Part shown: one piece after another, positions 12,301 to 23,500 of the stretch
Layout of the letters: every line of letters begins with the position of its first letter
Numbering within the stretch: the first letter of the stretch is position 1
Assembly: GCA_008704415.1 (NCBI GenBank)
Contig: VXIS01000030.1
Coordinates: 124,001 to 188,000 of the forward strand
DNA length: 64,000 bases
Reading direction: 5' to 3'
Source of the DNA: Sphaerosporella brunnea
Taxonomy: Eukaryota > Ascomycota > Pezizomycetes > Pezizales > Pyronemataceae
Translations under genes and position numbers: made by a program
The notes under the pieces: model-generated
The model's database searches: none
Told to the model about the DNA's origin: nothing
The model's input: the letters and a program-made list of their open reading frames with translations, nothing else

Positions 12301-13075
12301 GTCGTAAGGCCTCACGACCTACACCTGGGTTGAAAAGCAGGCGTCCGAAACGCCGTCTGCCTCCCTAATCTGCGAAAGATAGTCCAACACGTGCACCCGG
12401 ATCGGCTACTCTGATAGCAGCGATATACGCGGCAGCAATTGCTATTGGCGTGCTTCCGGCCGCAAAGAGTCACGAAGCAACAGCCTCTTGGCCGCATCGT
12501 AAGTGATCGTCAATTGTTGAGGGACCTTGATCGCCTTGATAATCCGGAATGTGGTGGCTGCCTTCGTTACCGACTGTGTGGGAGCAGGCAATATCCGCTG
12601 CCGCCATGAGGGCTTTTAGGAAGGTGCTTGTTGAATATGTGCCGTTCCAAAGCAATCTTGCACGCACAATAGAATGACTGGCGCTGAGATCTTGGCAGGT
12701 ATCTAGGGGGCGTTTACTCGAAATGGACAATCGGCCTTGGGTCGTGCGTTGCGCGAAGAGTGCGATCTTTTGTATTCAGTTATAAGTCATGTTACTTTGT
12801 TTCAGTTTTTATGAGTTTCTTTCAGCGCCGTGATTGGCAATGGGGGTTGCGGCTGCAGTCCCGCGCCTCAAACGTCAAACCTTGTGCGTAGCACCTCCTC
12901 TCTCGCCCCCTTGCATCTTGTCTCGCCTCTTGTTCCTGTCACCATGTTACCAGTAGAGAGGGACGGAGCTGGGCGCTGCCGCAGTCAGTCCTCAGCAGTA
13001 GCGCCCTCGGTGGAGGCTGTGGGTAGATCAGCATGAGTCGGATGAATGGGCAGTTAGACTGCGAGCTAGTAGGAT
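9336..13075. other. 3.7 kb without a recognisable gene
   Basis: This is gene-poor spacer. The only ATG frame with some appeal is 10615-10806 (63 codons), which lacks supporting features. There are no tandem arrays, tRNAs or terminal repeats that I can support. Confidence 0.45.
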
Positions 13076-13424
13076 GGACCAGCACCAAGGCGCAGGCCTT
13101 GAGCCTCTGGGAGCGAGAGATGGGCGGGGATAGTGCTGGCAGCTCGGAGGCCGAGTATCGGGCCCCTGTAAAAGGGTCCGTCTGGTCAGTTGCTCAAGGG
13201 TCCTCCACATCGCGAGCACCGCACCTCGTCTTCGCATCCTCGCTCCTCCATTCCTTTTCCCACCCACCACGACCGCCTGGACCTTCTCCCTGAAGCTCTG
13301 CCCACGGGCGAGCCTGGGAGGAGTTCAGCCCGGCACTTGGCTACGGGGCTGGGCCGCGGGCTGGCTTAGACCTCCCGAAGCTCAGCCTCCGGACACGGTT
13401 CTGCCGGGCTAGGGGCAACCTTTC
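13076..13424 (+). repeat. Dispersed ~350-bp repeat, copy 1
   Basis: This stretch is homologous in inverted orientation to 36504-36852. Shared blocks include GATGGGCGGGGATAGTGCTG, the CTTCGCATCCTCGCTCCTC block, and a shared end at GTTCTGCCGGGCTAGG. No coding potential is conserved and no terminal inverted repeats are seen. It could be a SINE or a fragment of a larger element. Copy 2 sits inside a hAT element, so the family has been mobile or was captured. Confidence 0.5.
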
Positions 13425-13552
13425 CAGACGTATGATACAGGTTCAAGGTGGATGGTTTTCGGTCTTTTCTATGGTTGCTTTCTCTCAATGTTTGGTCTTT
13501 GTTCTGGTTGTTTTCTTAGTACTGTACTTTGTTTTCCCCGCTGCGGAGAATA

Positions 13553-13692
13553 GGGCCGCTCAGATAGGCGTTTATATTTTTTTCGACGATTATGGATTTA
13601 AGGCCAGTTTCGGCGTCAAACGGCTTACAGACATCGATAAACAGTCGGTTGAAATTCGGATATCCAACTCAAAAACGCCCATCTGAGCGCTC
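13553..13692 (+). mobile_element. 141-bp MITE, copy 1
   Basis: The left end is GGGCCGCTCAGATAGGCG and the right end is its decayed inverse (GAGCGCTCC). The interior matches the copy at 61443-61583 along its whole length, including a TATCGATAA-like core (CATCGATAAACAG) and GGATATCCAA near the right arm. It is flanked by TA on both sides (AATA | TATT), as expected for a Tc1/mariner-type MITE. No coding capacity. Confidence 0.65.
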
Positions 13693-14636
13693 CTATTAGA
13701 CTAGCGATGATGACGGAGATGACGATGAGGGTGGAATTGGTGCAGACAGCAGCCCGGTCGATCCCGGTCGCACGATGAGCCTGGAAACGACGGTGGAAAT
13801 GTTCCTGTAACTTGTCTGGCACTGTTCAGAACGTAACCCAATGTGGACAGGCAAGAGGCGACCCTAGGTTGGGAGGGTCATCAGGGCATCATATTAACCA
13901 ACGATTGCAGGCTCTCGCTCAATTGCAAGCACTGCGAGCAGCTTGCGCTGCGTCGGAAGACGCGATTGCCAGCCCAAATGTCTGTCTCGTCACCAATGCC
14001 TCTGGGTATCCATCGTGAAGCCGGCCACTCACCGATACCGTTCACCCCTTGCCGCCCAACATTCTGTGGCGATGCAATGCGGATAAGGTTAGCAATCGAA
14101 GAACAGCTCGAATCCTTTGACGTCAGGTTCCACCTTTATTCTGAGTCTTGTGCAGCGAAGAGGTTGCACGCAGGGACTGGAGGGCAGAGAGGGCGACACA
14201 GTAGTTGTGACCGACGGTTGTCTGCTTTGACACATTCCATCTTTATATCACAAATATCATCACAGCTGCCGACAGCTCCAATGACGCACTCTCTGCCGGC
14301 ACTGGTAATCGTGTGAGATGGTTCGTTTGATAGTTGCCAGCCACTGCGGTCGCCATAACACATGATGGTCTGAAGGGAAATATTTTGAAGAGCTCAGAGA
14401 TAGGTACAGCTCCCCGTTCACACCTTATTTTCAACCCAACCCATACCCGCCCGCTCACATCACATCCAGTCAAGTATATCTTCGAAAAAAAATGCTCGAT
14501 ATTTCGCACCCTCTCAGCTTATACATTGTTATGCACCTCCGAGTCCCATGGGTGGCAGAGCTACGGATCACCGCCGGTACCTGCTTTCTTGCCCTTGCTC
14601 ATCAGGCCTACGACTGCACGCACCGGTTAGCTGCGT
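13693..14636. other. No recognisable gene
   Basis: Only short overlapping frames occur, and nothing could be assigned. Confidence 0.45.
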
Positions 14637-15466
14637 CTATGCTGAAAAAGGGCGTTTTGGCTCACCCCGGAGTGTGCCGGTGCAGCGACTGGGACATTGA
14701 ACCTCCAAGACGTTCAATATCGTCGCCCAATGCTGCTGGTTCGCCGCGCCAGGGGCCAGTGAGAATGTGCGCACCAAGATGTACTGATGATTTCTAAGGA
14801 GTCCGAAAGAGACAAGCTCCCAGTGTTGCGTCTGAGTCTCCCTGCACAGCATGCGAAGCAATTGCTCGCCGGGCCTCGGAGCTGAGAAGATGGGGATATC
14901 AACCGTGAAGTTGGTGATCACGGCGTTGGTCCCTGAGGACACCACCACTATCTTTAGAAGAGAATCCAGGTCTTCGAGATCATGATCTCCGGTACCAGCT
15001 TCCTTGTCCTTGGGGTTCAGTCTTGCCACATGAAGTGCGCCGGTGCAGCAACTAGCCCATTGATCCTCCAATATGTCGCTCACCTTTGCCCAATACACCT
15101 GGTTCGCCGCGCCAGGGGCCAGTGAGAATGAGGGCACCAACATGTGCCGATCATTTCCATAGAGTACGAAAGACAGAAGCTCCCAGTGTTGCGTTCGAGT
15201 CTTCCTGCACAGCGTGCGAAGCAATTTCTCGCGGGTTTCGGAGCTGAGAAGATGTTGCTATCGACCATCAAGGTGGTGATCAGGGAGTTGGTCCGTCGGG
15301 ACCGCACCTCCATCTGTAGAAGAGAATCCAGTTCTTCCAGATCAATGAGAGTCATCTCTTCAACTAAGTCGTCTTCCGCAGCAGTTTTGTTGGGAGGTCC
15401 GACATCAGCCCCGCTGTCATAGTCCTCGTCTGAATCGGACTCCGCATTCGGTTCGGCGCCGTCCAT
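14637..15466 (-). pseudogene. Two-module protein gene with a 1-bp deletion
   Basis: The ATG at 15466 has a good context (AACACCATGG). The N-terminus is acidic (D-S-D-E-D-Y-D-S-G). Two tandem modules of about 105 residues follow, each running L-E-[ED]-L-D-S-L-L, T-N-[SA]-[LV]-I-T, I-F-S-A-P-[KR]-P, L-L-R-[TM]-L-C-R-[KE]-T, Q-H-W-E-L, F-S-L-A-P-G-A-A-N-Q, then C-C/R-C-T-G. In module 1 a single C is missing on the plus strand near 15232 compared with module 2 (CTCGCGGG against CTCGCCGGG), so the frame breaks after I-F-S-A-P-K-P and resumes one frame over to a TAG at 14637-14639. Restoring the frame conceptually gives about 276 residues. The modules are still close at DNA level, so the duplication is recent. 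The domain is not recognised and no membrane segment or signal is evident. Confidence 0.55.
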
Positions 15467-16065
15467 GGTGTTGATCTTGTTTATGCTTCTAAAGGTCTCA
15501 ATCGGTTGCGGGTTGGCGTTTGACGATTTGATCGGCTGTGCTACAGCCGCGAAAGGTGCTGCTACCAATGTGAGATGTGGTGGTCGCGCGAGACAGGCAG
15601 AGGGGAAGATGCCCCAATTTTGGTGCGTGTGTGGGTTTATACAGCTGCTCGTCCAAACCTTATTCGCGCACATTTGGCCTCGATCCTTGATGGCATGTCC
15701 AGGGTTAGGGTTAGGGTGTGCCGTGGTCCGTTGGCCATCCGTTGAACACAGGCACCCGCTCAATTTTTTTTTCCTGCCTCCCAAGAATACGTTGATCCGT
15801 TCCAGCAGTTATTTGGCCTGGCAGCTGGTGTCCGGGAACCTCCTCGGCAGCGCTCTGAAACTGCTCAGTGGTTAGAGGAACCCCAGGAGCCATGCAATGT
15901 CGATGGTATAGAATGGTGCAAGCTGTATGCATATCCCCGTGGTTTAGCAGACATGACTCGGCACTATCTGTCAATACCCGCCGGCAGTGTACCAGCGGAA
16001 AGGCTATCCTCTCGGGCAGGTATTCCCCTGAATTTCCTTTGCTGACCGTGGGATTGTTGACCGGC
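15467..16065. other. Spacer with a short telomere-like tract
   Basis: GGGTTAGGGTTAGGG occurs at 15702-15716, two and a half copies of the TTAGGG repeat used by most basidiomycetes. No gene is recognised. Confidence 0.5.
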
Positions 16066-16260
16066 CTATGAACAGGTGATATTATTACCAAAAAGCTAAA
16101 CAGGCTGGGTGACAGAACCGCGAACATTCTTCTCCTTGTGGAGAATTGGATCGGACAGCCAGATGTGGAAGAATGGGAGCGTGAGGACGAAGTGGCAGAC
16201 TGGGTGAACGGGTGCGAATGGGCACCTGATGAGGACGATGTATACAGTCATAGGATTTCA
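16066..16260 (+). pseudogene. hAT transposase C-terminal fragment 2
   Basis: The frame reads I-T-K-K-L-N-R-L-G-D-R, then I-L-L-L-V-E-N-W-I-G-Q-P-D-V-E-E-W-E-R, a diverged hAT C-terminal dimerisation tail closest to the copy at 36960. The frame upstream is closed and no terminal repeats bound it. Confidence 0.5.
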
Positions 16261-16449
16261 ATCGAACGACCGAACTCCACTTCACAGGACCGAACCCCAC
16301 TCCAAGACCTGACGTGCATGGTAGGCCCGGGTACTCGCCCGGGCCTGACGCCCGTGAGACTTTTGTCTCCACGAGATCAGACAGCCCGGGCCGTGTTCAG
16401 ATCTCGTCTCGTCTCGTCTCGTGCCGAACACCACCTGATGGGTAGTCTG

Positions 16450-16498
16450 TTCTCTTCTACATTCCCGCAAGCGGCCGAATATGATTGAAAAAAAGGTT
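16450..16498 (+). repeat. LINE 3' terminus
   Basis: The sequence has a CCGC-AA-GCGG hairpin followed by CCGAATATGATTGAAAAAAA. It matches the 3' ends at 911, 37690 and 46500, and ends in an A-tail as left by target-primed reverse transcription. Confidence 0.45.
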
Positions 16499-18237
16499 GT
16501 GCTTCTACATGCCGCATGATGGAGACCGACCACGCCTACCAGTGGAAAAGGGACCATGATAGGCCTGAGCGATGCCGCCTCCGAGTCCTTGTAGGATGTG
16601 AGTAGTGAACGTCAAGTGATTGCCACAATGCGGAGCTGCACCCAACGTCACTCGGTATTGGCGCAATTTGACCCTTCTGTACCAACGAGTGCGGACAGAT
16701 ATTTAGGCCTGCAACCCTAACGTCGGCCAAATTGCCAGGTTGGGGTATAAATACCACCCCCATTCTTTCCTTGTTTCCTTCTTTCTTTCTCAAGCATGCG
16801 CACTGCCCCATACCCTCATTCCACTGCCTCACTTCTCAAACACCGTCATCTCAATGACACCCTCCGCCTCATACCCCTTGTGCCCATTTCATATACGTAT
16901 AGAATAACCTCACGACTTTCACAGCGCAGGATCAACAGACCGACCATTCAACCCTACCCTATTACCCTATTTCGGTTCCGACACTTTTCTGCGCCCCCCT
17001 TTTTCCATGGACGACAACCCCAGCATAGGGTTTTTACCTCCGGGTTTCCCTCTATAATCAAAAACCCTGTTTTTCTGGCTGCTATGCGAGAGGACGAGGT
17101 TTTTTTTTTTTTTTTTTCCACGATAACCAAGTGGTGCTTCTACGCCGAAGATGCGGCTTTGACTCAAGACGCCCATACCCGTCGCATGACAGAGACTATT
17201 GGCCTTTACCTATCGAGAACAGATTGCGAGTCAGATGTTTAGGACTGCAACCGTAACTAACGTGGTCTGATGGCAGCTTCGGTGTTTGAACCAGTATGGT
17301 AATACTTTGCACGCCTCTCAGGTGTCGTCGATCACAGATTTGGATTTTTCCTCGCTATCTCTCGCGGAGAACCGAAATTACCCCTTGAATGTGCGCAGGG
17401 GAGCAAGTCTGTGCCATATCATGGCAGTCCCGCAAGCGTCATATCTGTCCCGTTGCTGTGTGGGGTCTAACATAGTCCATGTATGATGTGGTGTCGCTGC
17501 CTTAGGGGCTCAAGTTCGCCGTCAATTGCCGACCAGCGACTGATAGACGACATCCCCAACATGCCAAGGAAACTACTCTGTACAACACCGGTGGATAGAC
17601 CCTCGGCCGCGGCGCCGGCGGTGGGTGTTGGGCACCAGCTTCGATCGCAGAACTGGAACACATGCTCAGCGACAGTCCAGCGGCCAACATTGGTGCTCGA
17701 AACCGGTATATGCGAAATGTTCTGCTGACGACTTGGAGGTCGTTACCTCACCTCAGACGTCCTCCAGTCACCTGAGGAGACCTGCCCACGCGTCACGCGA
17801 CCTGTTTAGCCTACGACAACGTCACCTCACAACGGAGGTCTTCACGCCACCGCATTCCAGCGTACCTTATTTGTCTAAGGAACGCTTGACTGCACAAAAG
17901 TATGGCCATGAGGACAACCCTGACGGACAGTCGAACGGCATGTGAGTGGGTATCCACCACGCTTTCCGTTGCGTGTCAGCATCACCTGGTTGGCTCTAGC
18001 GACACATCACGCATCTAGTCCTTCGCTCAGTAAACAAATCAAACCGCGTCAGACGGACGTCACGTTTGGCACCCAGCCGCCTCAAGATACTTTTCCTTGA
18101 GGGATTCATTCATCCATATTTGCTTTCCATCCTGTTCCCATCACCTCACCGTCAATGGATTCTTTCATTAATCACATCATTTGTATCAATCTGGGAGAGG
18201 GCGTTATCAATCGATGGGGATATCTCGCGTTTTAGAC
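16499..18237. other. Spacer with an orphan promoter-like block
   Basis: TATAAATA at 16746-16753 is followed by a pyrimidine-rich stretch (CTTTCTTTCTTTCTC) and an ATG at 16796, the layout of a fungal core promoter. The frame that follows (148 codons) has no motif and runs over a T17 tract near 17100. It may be the relic promoter of a lost gene. Confidence 0.35.
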
Positions 18238-18245
18238 GATGTGCA

Positions 18246-19120
18246 TAGTGATGGACACGAGCCTGCTCGACTCAAGCCGCAGGGTAGGCTCGAGTCAGCT
18301 CGTCAACTTTCCGGACTCAGCTCGTGGGCACGAGCCGTCCCACAATTTGAAGAAACAATCGGCCGCGCGGTACTTTGGGTGAGATGTACATTGTACATGC
18401 ATCTTCAATGTGTGCAGAGCAATCTGCGACGTCCGCCAGCCCTGACAAGGAGCTCAGTGCAGCCTGGACGTCGGAAGATGCCTCCTCCGGGGCGTCACGA
18501 TCGATATCACCCCCCGGACCCTCACCAGCTATACCCGCAACGTTCACACTTGCTCTGGCTGCCACTTGTACATCTTCCAGGTCGGCATAACGCCACTTTT
18601 CCCACGGTTTGATTTCGGTTTGCTTCAGCCAGTGCTTGAGCATCAATAACGTGCTGCTCGACCTCTCCAGGAAACGCTTCCGCTTCTTTGCAATGGTATC
18701 CCCACCGCTAAAATGCTCGCGGACTGCGTCAGAGGATCTGCGCAACCCATGAGCGGTTTGACGGGGTCTAGACTTTCACGAAGAAGATCTGTTCCCGGGA
18801 ACACGTGAAGCGCAGATAGCGAGGTGATCTCTCGCCATTCGTGCCACTGAAGGAAACCGGTGTGCATTCGACTTTCTCCAATGGAGCAGATCAGTACACA
18901 GGTCCACTGTATGCGCAGCAGCCCCGATCTTTCCGGCAAATTGCTCTCGGAAAATGGTTCTTCGCTTGTACCGAAATGCAGTGTGCGCCGAGATGGGGGT
19001 TCATACGGCGGGATGGCTTGGATTACGCAACATCCACGCTTGGAGCGAACACAATTCTAAGTAAAAACTCGAGCTGAAAATTTGAACGGATGGAGACGGA
19101 TCTGCTCGTGACCATCACTG
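18246..19120 (-). mobile_element. Candidate non-autonomous hAT element
   Basis: The left end is TAGTGATGGACACGAGCC (18246-18263), followed by CTCGA-rich subterminal repeats. The right end read inward is CAGTGATGGTCACGAGCAG (19120-19102). The interior encodes a hAT C-terminus on the minus strand (about 18710-18560): F-S-G-G-D-T-I-A-K-K-R-K-R-F-L-E and L-M-L-K-H-W-L. This is the usual place of the dimerisation tail just inside the 3' end. The flanking octamers agree at only 5 of 8 positions, so the exact borders are tentative. Confidence 0.5.
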
Positions 19121-19979
19121 GATAGGGATCGATAGCAGGGTTTAGTTGGTTCAGAGTACAGTTCTCCATTCTTCACCACAGCCAAAAACCTCGCCTGATG
19201 GCGATTCTGGGACGCCCGTACGTCAAGCGAAGCACAGATATGTTTCTCGCCGTTGGAATCTAAATGCGTTCCTGAGACGAGCGGCCGTGCACACAAAGGC
19301 CACCCCCACACCCCCTGCGAATCGCAGTTGTGTCCGTCGAGCCATTTCGAGGTGTAAAGTGTGTGGTGTAGGACACAGCGGGAGCATTCATGCTCACGAT
19401 CCCTCCATTCAGCTCGCAATAGTGATGGTGCTGAAGGCGCAACTGCTCTCCGTGGAGTTCAGCGTCTCGACGGTGATTTGGAAATCGGATCGTTGATGTT
19501 GAAGCTCCGAATGGTTTTGCTTGGATGTCCTGATGTTGGTGTGGACAGTGTTGCGCTATGTGTTGTATCCGAGACCGGCTTTTGAGATCCCAACAGGCGG
19601 TATTTGATGCGCGTGCTGCAGCCTGTGATGAACATACTATCTGGCGTGAATTTGGGTTGCAAGGGTTAACCCCGGTGGTGGCCGCACGAAGAACAGATGT
19701 TGCCGGTCTTTCCCTCCACTGGTTACGAGTCCACGTGCGCTGACCTCACCAACTCAAATAGTGGGAACTATGGCCCGGTTCTGATGGAGCTCTTCGCTGC
19801 CCGGCGTGATGCCAAGCGTCAAAGGATTCGGGACGAAAGGATGGCGAAGGGACAGAGCGCAAGATCGGAGGAGCAGACAAAATGGACTGTGAAACCGTTA
19901 TCCAAGGTAGTCGTGGTGGCGTTGTGCGCGCAGAGCTCTAAGCCGATTAAAAAAAAAAAAAAAAGCCGTAAGAACCCCA
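19121..19979. other. Spacer ending in an A-tract
   Basis: A run of about 16 A lies at 19949-19964. It could be a retroposon tail. No gene is recognised. Confidence 0.4.
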
Positions 19980-20166
19980 CTCTGGGGGAGTGGTGTTAGG
20001 ACAAAGTCGAAGCTTATCGCGGGATATGTTGCGATGGACGACGATGTCGTGTTCACTGTATAGATAGCGATGTCGCCGGATGGCGTCTCGCAGCGCGAGG
20101 AGCAGCTGTTTGTAAGAACTGAAGTACGGCAGCGGTATCCCCACCGGACTCATGATGGTACGCGTC
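19980..20166 (-). pseudogene. FunK1-type protein kinase fragment
   Basis: The minus-strand translation gives V-G-I-P-L-P-Y-F-S-S, L-L-L-A-L-R-D-A-I-R-R-H-R-Y-L-Y and then H-R-N-I-S. This is the segment just before and at the catalytic loop of fungal FunK1 kinases (L..A.RDAI.GH..L......HRDIS.NN). The catalytic Asp is Asn (GAC to AAC), and the following residues do not give the NN pair. The N-lobe and activation loop are missing. The intact relative in this window is at 57979-60876. Confidence 0.55.
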
Positions 20167-20408
20167 TTGACGTGCTTCTGAAGGTTCGTTTCGGCGGTAT
20201 GGTGTAGGTGCTGGTTGGTGTCGGTGAACAAGGGTTGCTGTTGGCTCGTTGATACCCTCTCTGACATGGCCGGCAATATCCACGCTGTCGGCCATGGAGG
20301 AAGGCCCACGGTCCACCTAGAATTCAGGGCAAAGCGCACATCCTGCGGGAACAAACCGGGTAGGGGTGTCTTGATTTGCCATACATTGGGTGCAACTAAA
20401 GAAACAAG

Positions 20409-20500
20409 GCTAGCAAGTCTGAGTGGCTGAACAGTTAAGGCTGGTAAGAGATGAAGACCCCACCATGTCGGAGGTGTAAGGTTCGATCCCCAGTGCCAGC
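20409..20500 (+). repeat. tRNA-like SINE head or tRNA pseudogene
   Basis: GCTAGCA at 20409 pairs with TGCCAGC at 20494-20500 in 6 of 7 positions like an acceptor stem. An A-box-like TGGCTGAACAG (20424-20434) and a perfect B-box GGTTCGATCCC (20480-20490) occur at tRNA-like spacing. The D arm carries extra bases and the T stem pairs poorly, so it is not a working tRNA. It resembles a long-variable-arm Ser/Leu type. T-rich sequence follows at about 20528-20541. Confidence 0.4.
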
Positions 20501-23500
20501 GGGACAGGGGTGGGTTATCAGACATTTCTTTTGCTTTTTTTGTTGTCACTCGATTTGTGTTCCAAACGGCATTTCCATCATTTGCACGCTTCCAGTTCTG
20601 TATCTAGCCACCAAAATACACGATTATTCAGCCATTCAAGCTCCCACTCTACCTGGAGGTGTTGAAGACCCTACTCTCGCCAGCATCTGATCGACAGCCT
20701 GAGTCTCAAACACCTCCGTATCTGGAACACATCACACCAGGGATGCGCCAAATAGCCCAACTCGAGGATATTTTCGCACGGCAATGGGAACCAGAACTTC
20801 AAGAAGTAACTGACGGCCGACGCACATATCGATTGCGCTGGCACGGTGACGAAAAAAGCAGATGATCACGAGACCACGATTTAACGGACAAACTTCCTGG
20901 AATGTGAGAGGGATATGCGGCTTTACTCTGAGACCATAGCACAGAAGGTGTAAAAGCCGCCTATGCGCTTTGGTTGGCTCCATGGCACAGCATTCGCAGG
21001 ACGAAAGCGTGATTCAAAGAGGGCGACTGGACGAGACGTTACTGCAAAGGTTTAAACAAGCTGATTACAACTGGCTTTGGGGGGTATCGTGGAGCACAGC
21101 GAAACTTAGGTTTAAGCCACTGAGCACATCCCCTATGATCTCGTAGAGAGATATCTTCTTCATTGAAAAAAGGACGCCGCACAACCCTAGTTCAACGCAA
21201 CCACGGCCGCAACTCCCAACGCGACCAGCGTGTGCGCAACAAGAATGCCAAGGTCGCCACCACGCGCGCTGCGACAGTTTAGCGGCCCGTTGTGGGTAGG
21301 AGTGGACGATATACAACATATGCTTCGCAACTCTTTAGGGTTCGAGCTGGTGTGCGAGGTTGGTCGTTGTGGCGCCACTGATGGAGTCGTGTGAAGAGCA
21401 GTGGCGATGACAGTGGCAAGTAGAGCTCATGATTCCGTGCGCTTGGCATAGCAGTGGGCGCGACGACAATACTGCGCACCAGTCATGCGACAATTTATCG
21501 AATCGCGAGCAGTCAACGCTGTCGCGCCCAGGTGTGGCTCAACACTCGATGAGCCTAGCCCTAAGTCAAGACCGAGGTGTCGTCCCCGTATCGATGACCC
21601 CAATCGTCTACCGCATCCAGTCACGCTCTGCATTTACCCATACTGCAAACAGCTTCAATTACCGCCGTCAACCTCCGAAGCACGAGGATTATTGCACTTG
21701 ATTTCGAAGGCATCGGCACGTTCGCGTGCATTTAGGTGGCTTGCGATTGCAGAAAACGGGGCTTATTCCAACATGGACAGGCGTGGGATTCCATAAGGGA
21801 ACAACCGTGAATGGTGCGAATAGGTTCTCGCCACAGGCATTTCTAAGACACGAACTGTGTGGCAGGGGTGGACACGGTCAAGGCGTCGCATCGTTGCAAG
21901 CCGCAGTAAGATTGTAAAATACGGGGTTGCCAGGTTGTGAGGCATAGCGGGGGAACAAGTAATGTTTTTTCAGTGAAGCGGCGCGCACTTTGCTCGGTAG
22001 TACGCGATGAACTGGATCGGATTGCCAGACCGCCGCGATGCAGGATACTGAAAGCCTGAGAACATAGAGTAGCTATCTCAGTGGACAAAGACCCACAGCT
22101 CTCCAACGACGATGAAAAGTTTCTGGAGCCGCCAGAAACAGTTCGGTGAAAGCACAAAGCCACGTTGGGTTCATAGAGAGTTCTTCAACAAAGGAAGAAG
22201 TGGCTCTGGCGGTAGATACAGCCTCCTCTACGTAATCTGTAAACACTGCAATGTCTGCTCGCTAGTCCTGTCTGCCTAGCAAATATGGCGTTTGCCTGAC
22301 CGAATGTGCTGATTTAAATTTTCTGTCCTGCCGGAGCCAGTGTTGTCGCTATCCAGGCGGCCCGGCTGGCTATGTTGGGCCACGTCAGGCTGATCAAAAA
22401 GCACAGCCAGCTGTTTGGGCTGCATTCAAACGGGCCGGGTGCAGATGGAACAAGTCGAGACAATTGGATCTGCACGCAAATAACAACTAAAAAACAAAAG
22501 AAGACAATTGATTCCCTGAATCACTCGGGCCCACCCAGTATACATTACACACCAACAGAATCTTCACCACCATCATTTGCAGCCGCGATATTAGTATTTA
22601 CTCGTCTTCCAGTAATAGGAAAGATCGGATACTAACTCGGGTTTAAGGAAAGAGGGTCCGATTGTAATTATCGATGGGCTTAGGGTTCCTACCGCTGGAA
22701 CCTTTTCCGATAGGCAGTCAGAAAGACTTGGAAACGTAGGATTCGGAGCCGAACAACAATGGCTCGCGCTGTCGGTACATGCAAGCTGGCCGCTGCGCTT
22801 TGCATGACGGCTTCACTGATGATGACTCACGAGCCACACAATCGCGCCGGGACCGGCGCTGTTGGACGCGATGAACCGGAAACTCTCCCATCAGAGCGTC
22901 CAACATTATGGTAAATTCTGCTGGCGCCCGGCGCATGGCTGCATCTGGTTCGTGCAGGCTGTGTTGGAACGCCGTGGGAGGCGTGTTGGCTAGGCGGCCG
23001 ATTGGGAAATCCATGGCGAGAGAGGGTCCTGCAGCCCCCCACTCAAGCGCTGAAGTATGCACCCATCTACAGCGAGATGGTAACGAGGTCCAAAACATAC
23101 GACGGGACCTGGCTACGTACACGGATAGTCGACCGTTGTGTTTGGAAACACAACTAAATTCAATGACGGTGTGCATCGAGTTGCTATGCGTAGGTACAAG
23201 CACTGGCGAAGGGCGAGAAGGACAAGGAACGGACTCAGTGAACATCGCGATGCGCGACGGGCGCGAGCTGTGTGCATTCAGCGGTGTACAGAGTATGGAC
23301 TGTGTCGTTTCGTTGGTCTGTTGCAATTTGTATCCGCTGGTATATGAGCACTCAGAGCGAGATACGAACAACCACAGCTTGCGTCAAACCAAACACACCC
23401 TACTCCCGATATTGGTCAACCCTCAACTGGCTGTCCATGAACGTACGCGGGGCTGCTGAGGATGCACACCGTTGGTCAAGAACGGGTACCCGCATTTGTC

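Noticed and set aside
15702..15716. GGGTTAGGGTTAGGG as a telomere boundary
   Set aside because: Two and a half repeats inside ordinary spacer are too few for a telomere or a clear fusion point.
18246..19120. A confirmed hAT insertion
   Set aside because: The flanking octamers agree at 5 of 8 positions only, so it is kept as a candidate.
20409..20500. A functional tRNA gene
   Set aside because: The T stem pairs at only two or three positions and the D arm carries extra bases.
22718..23459. Overlapping 217- and 183-codon frames on opposite strands
   Set aside because: Neither has a motif, and the minus one lacks ATG. The openness of both strands gives no preference.
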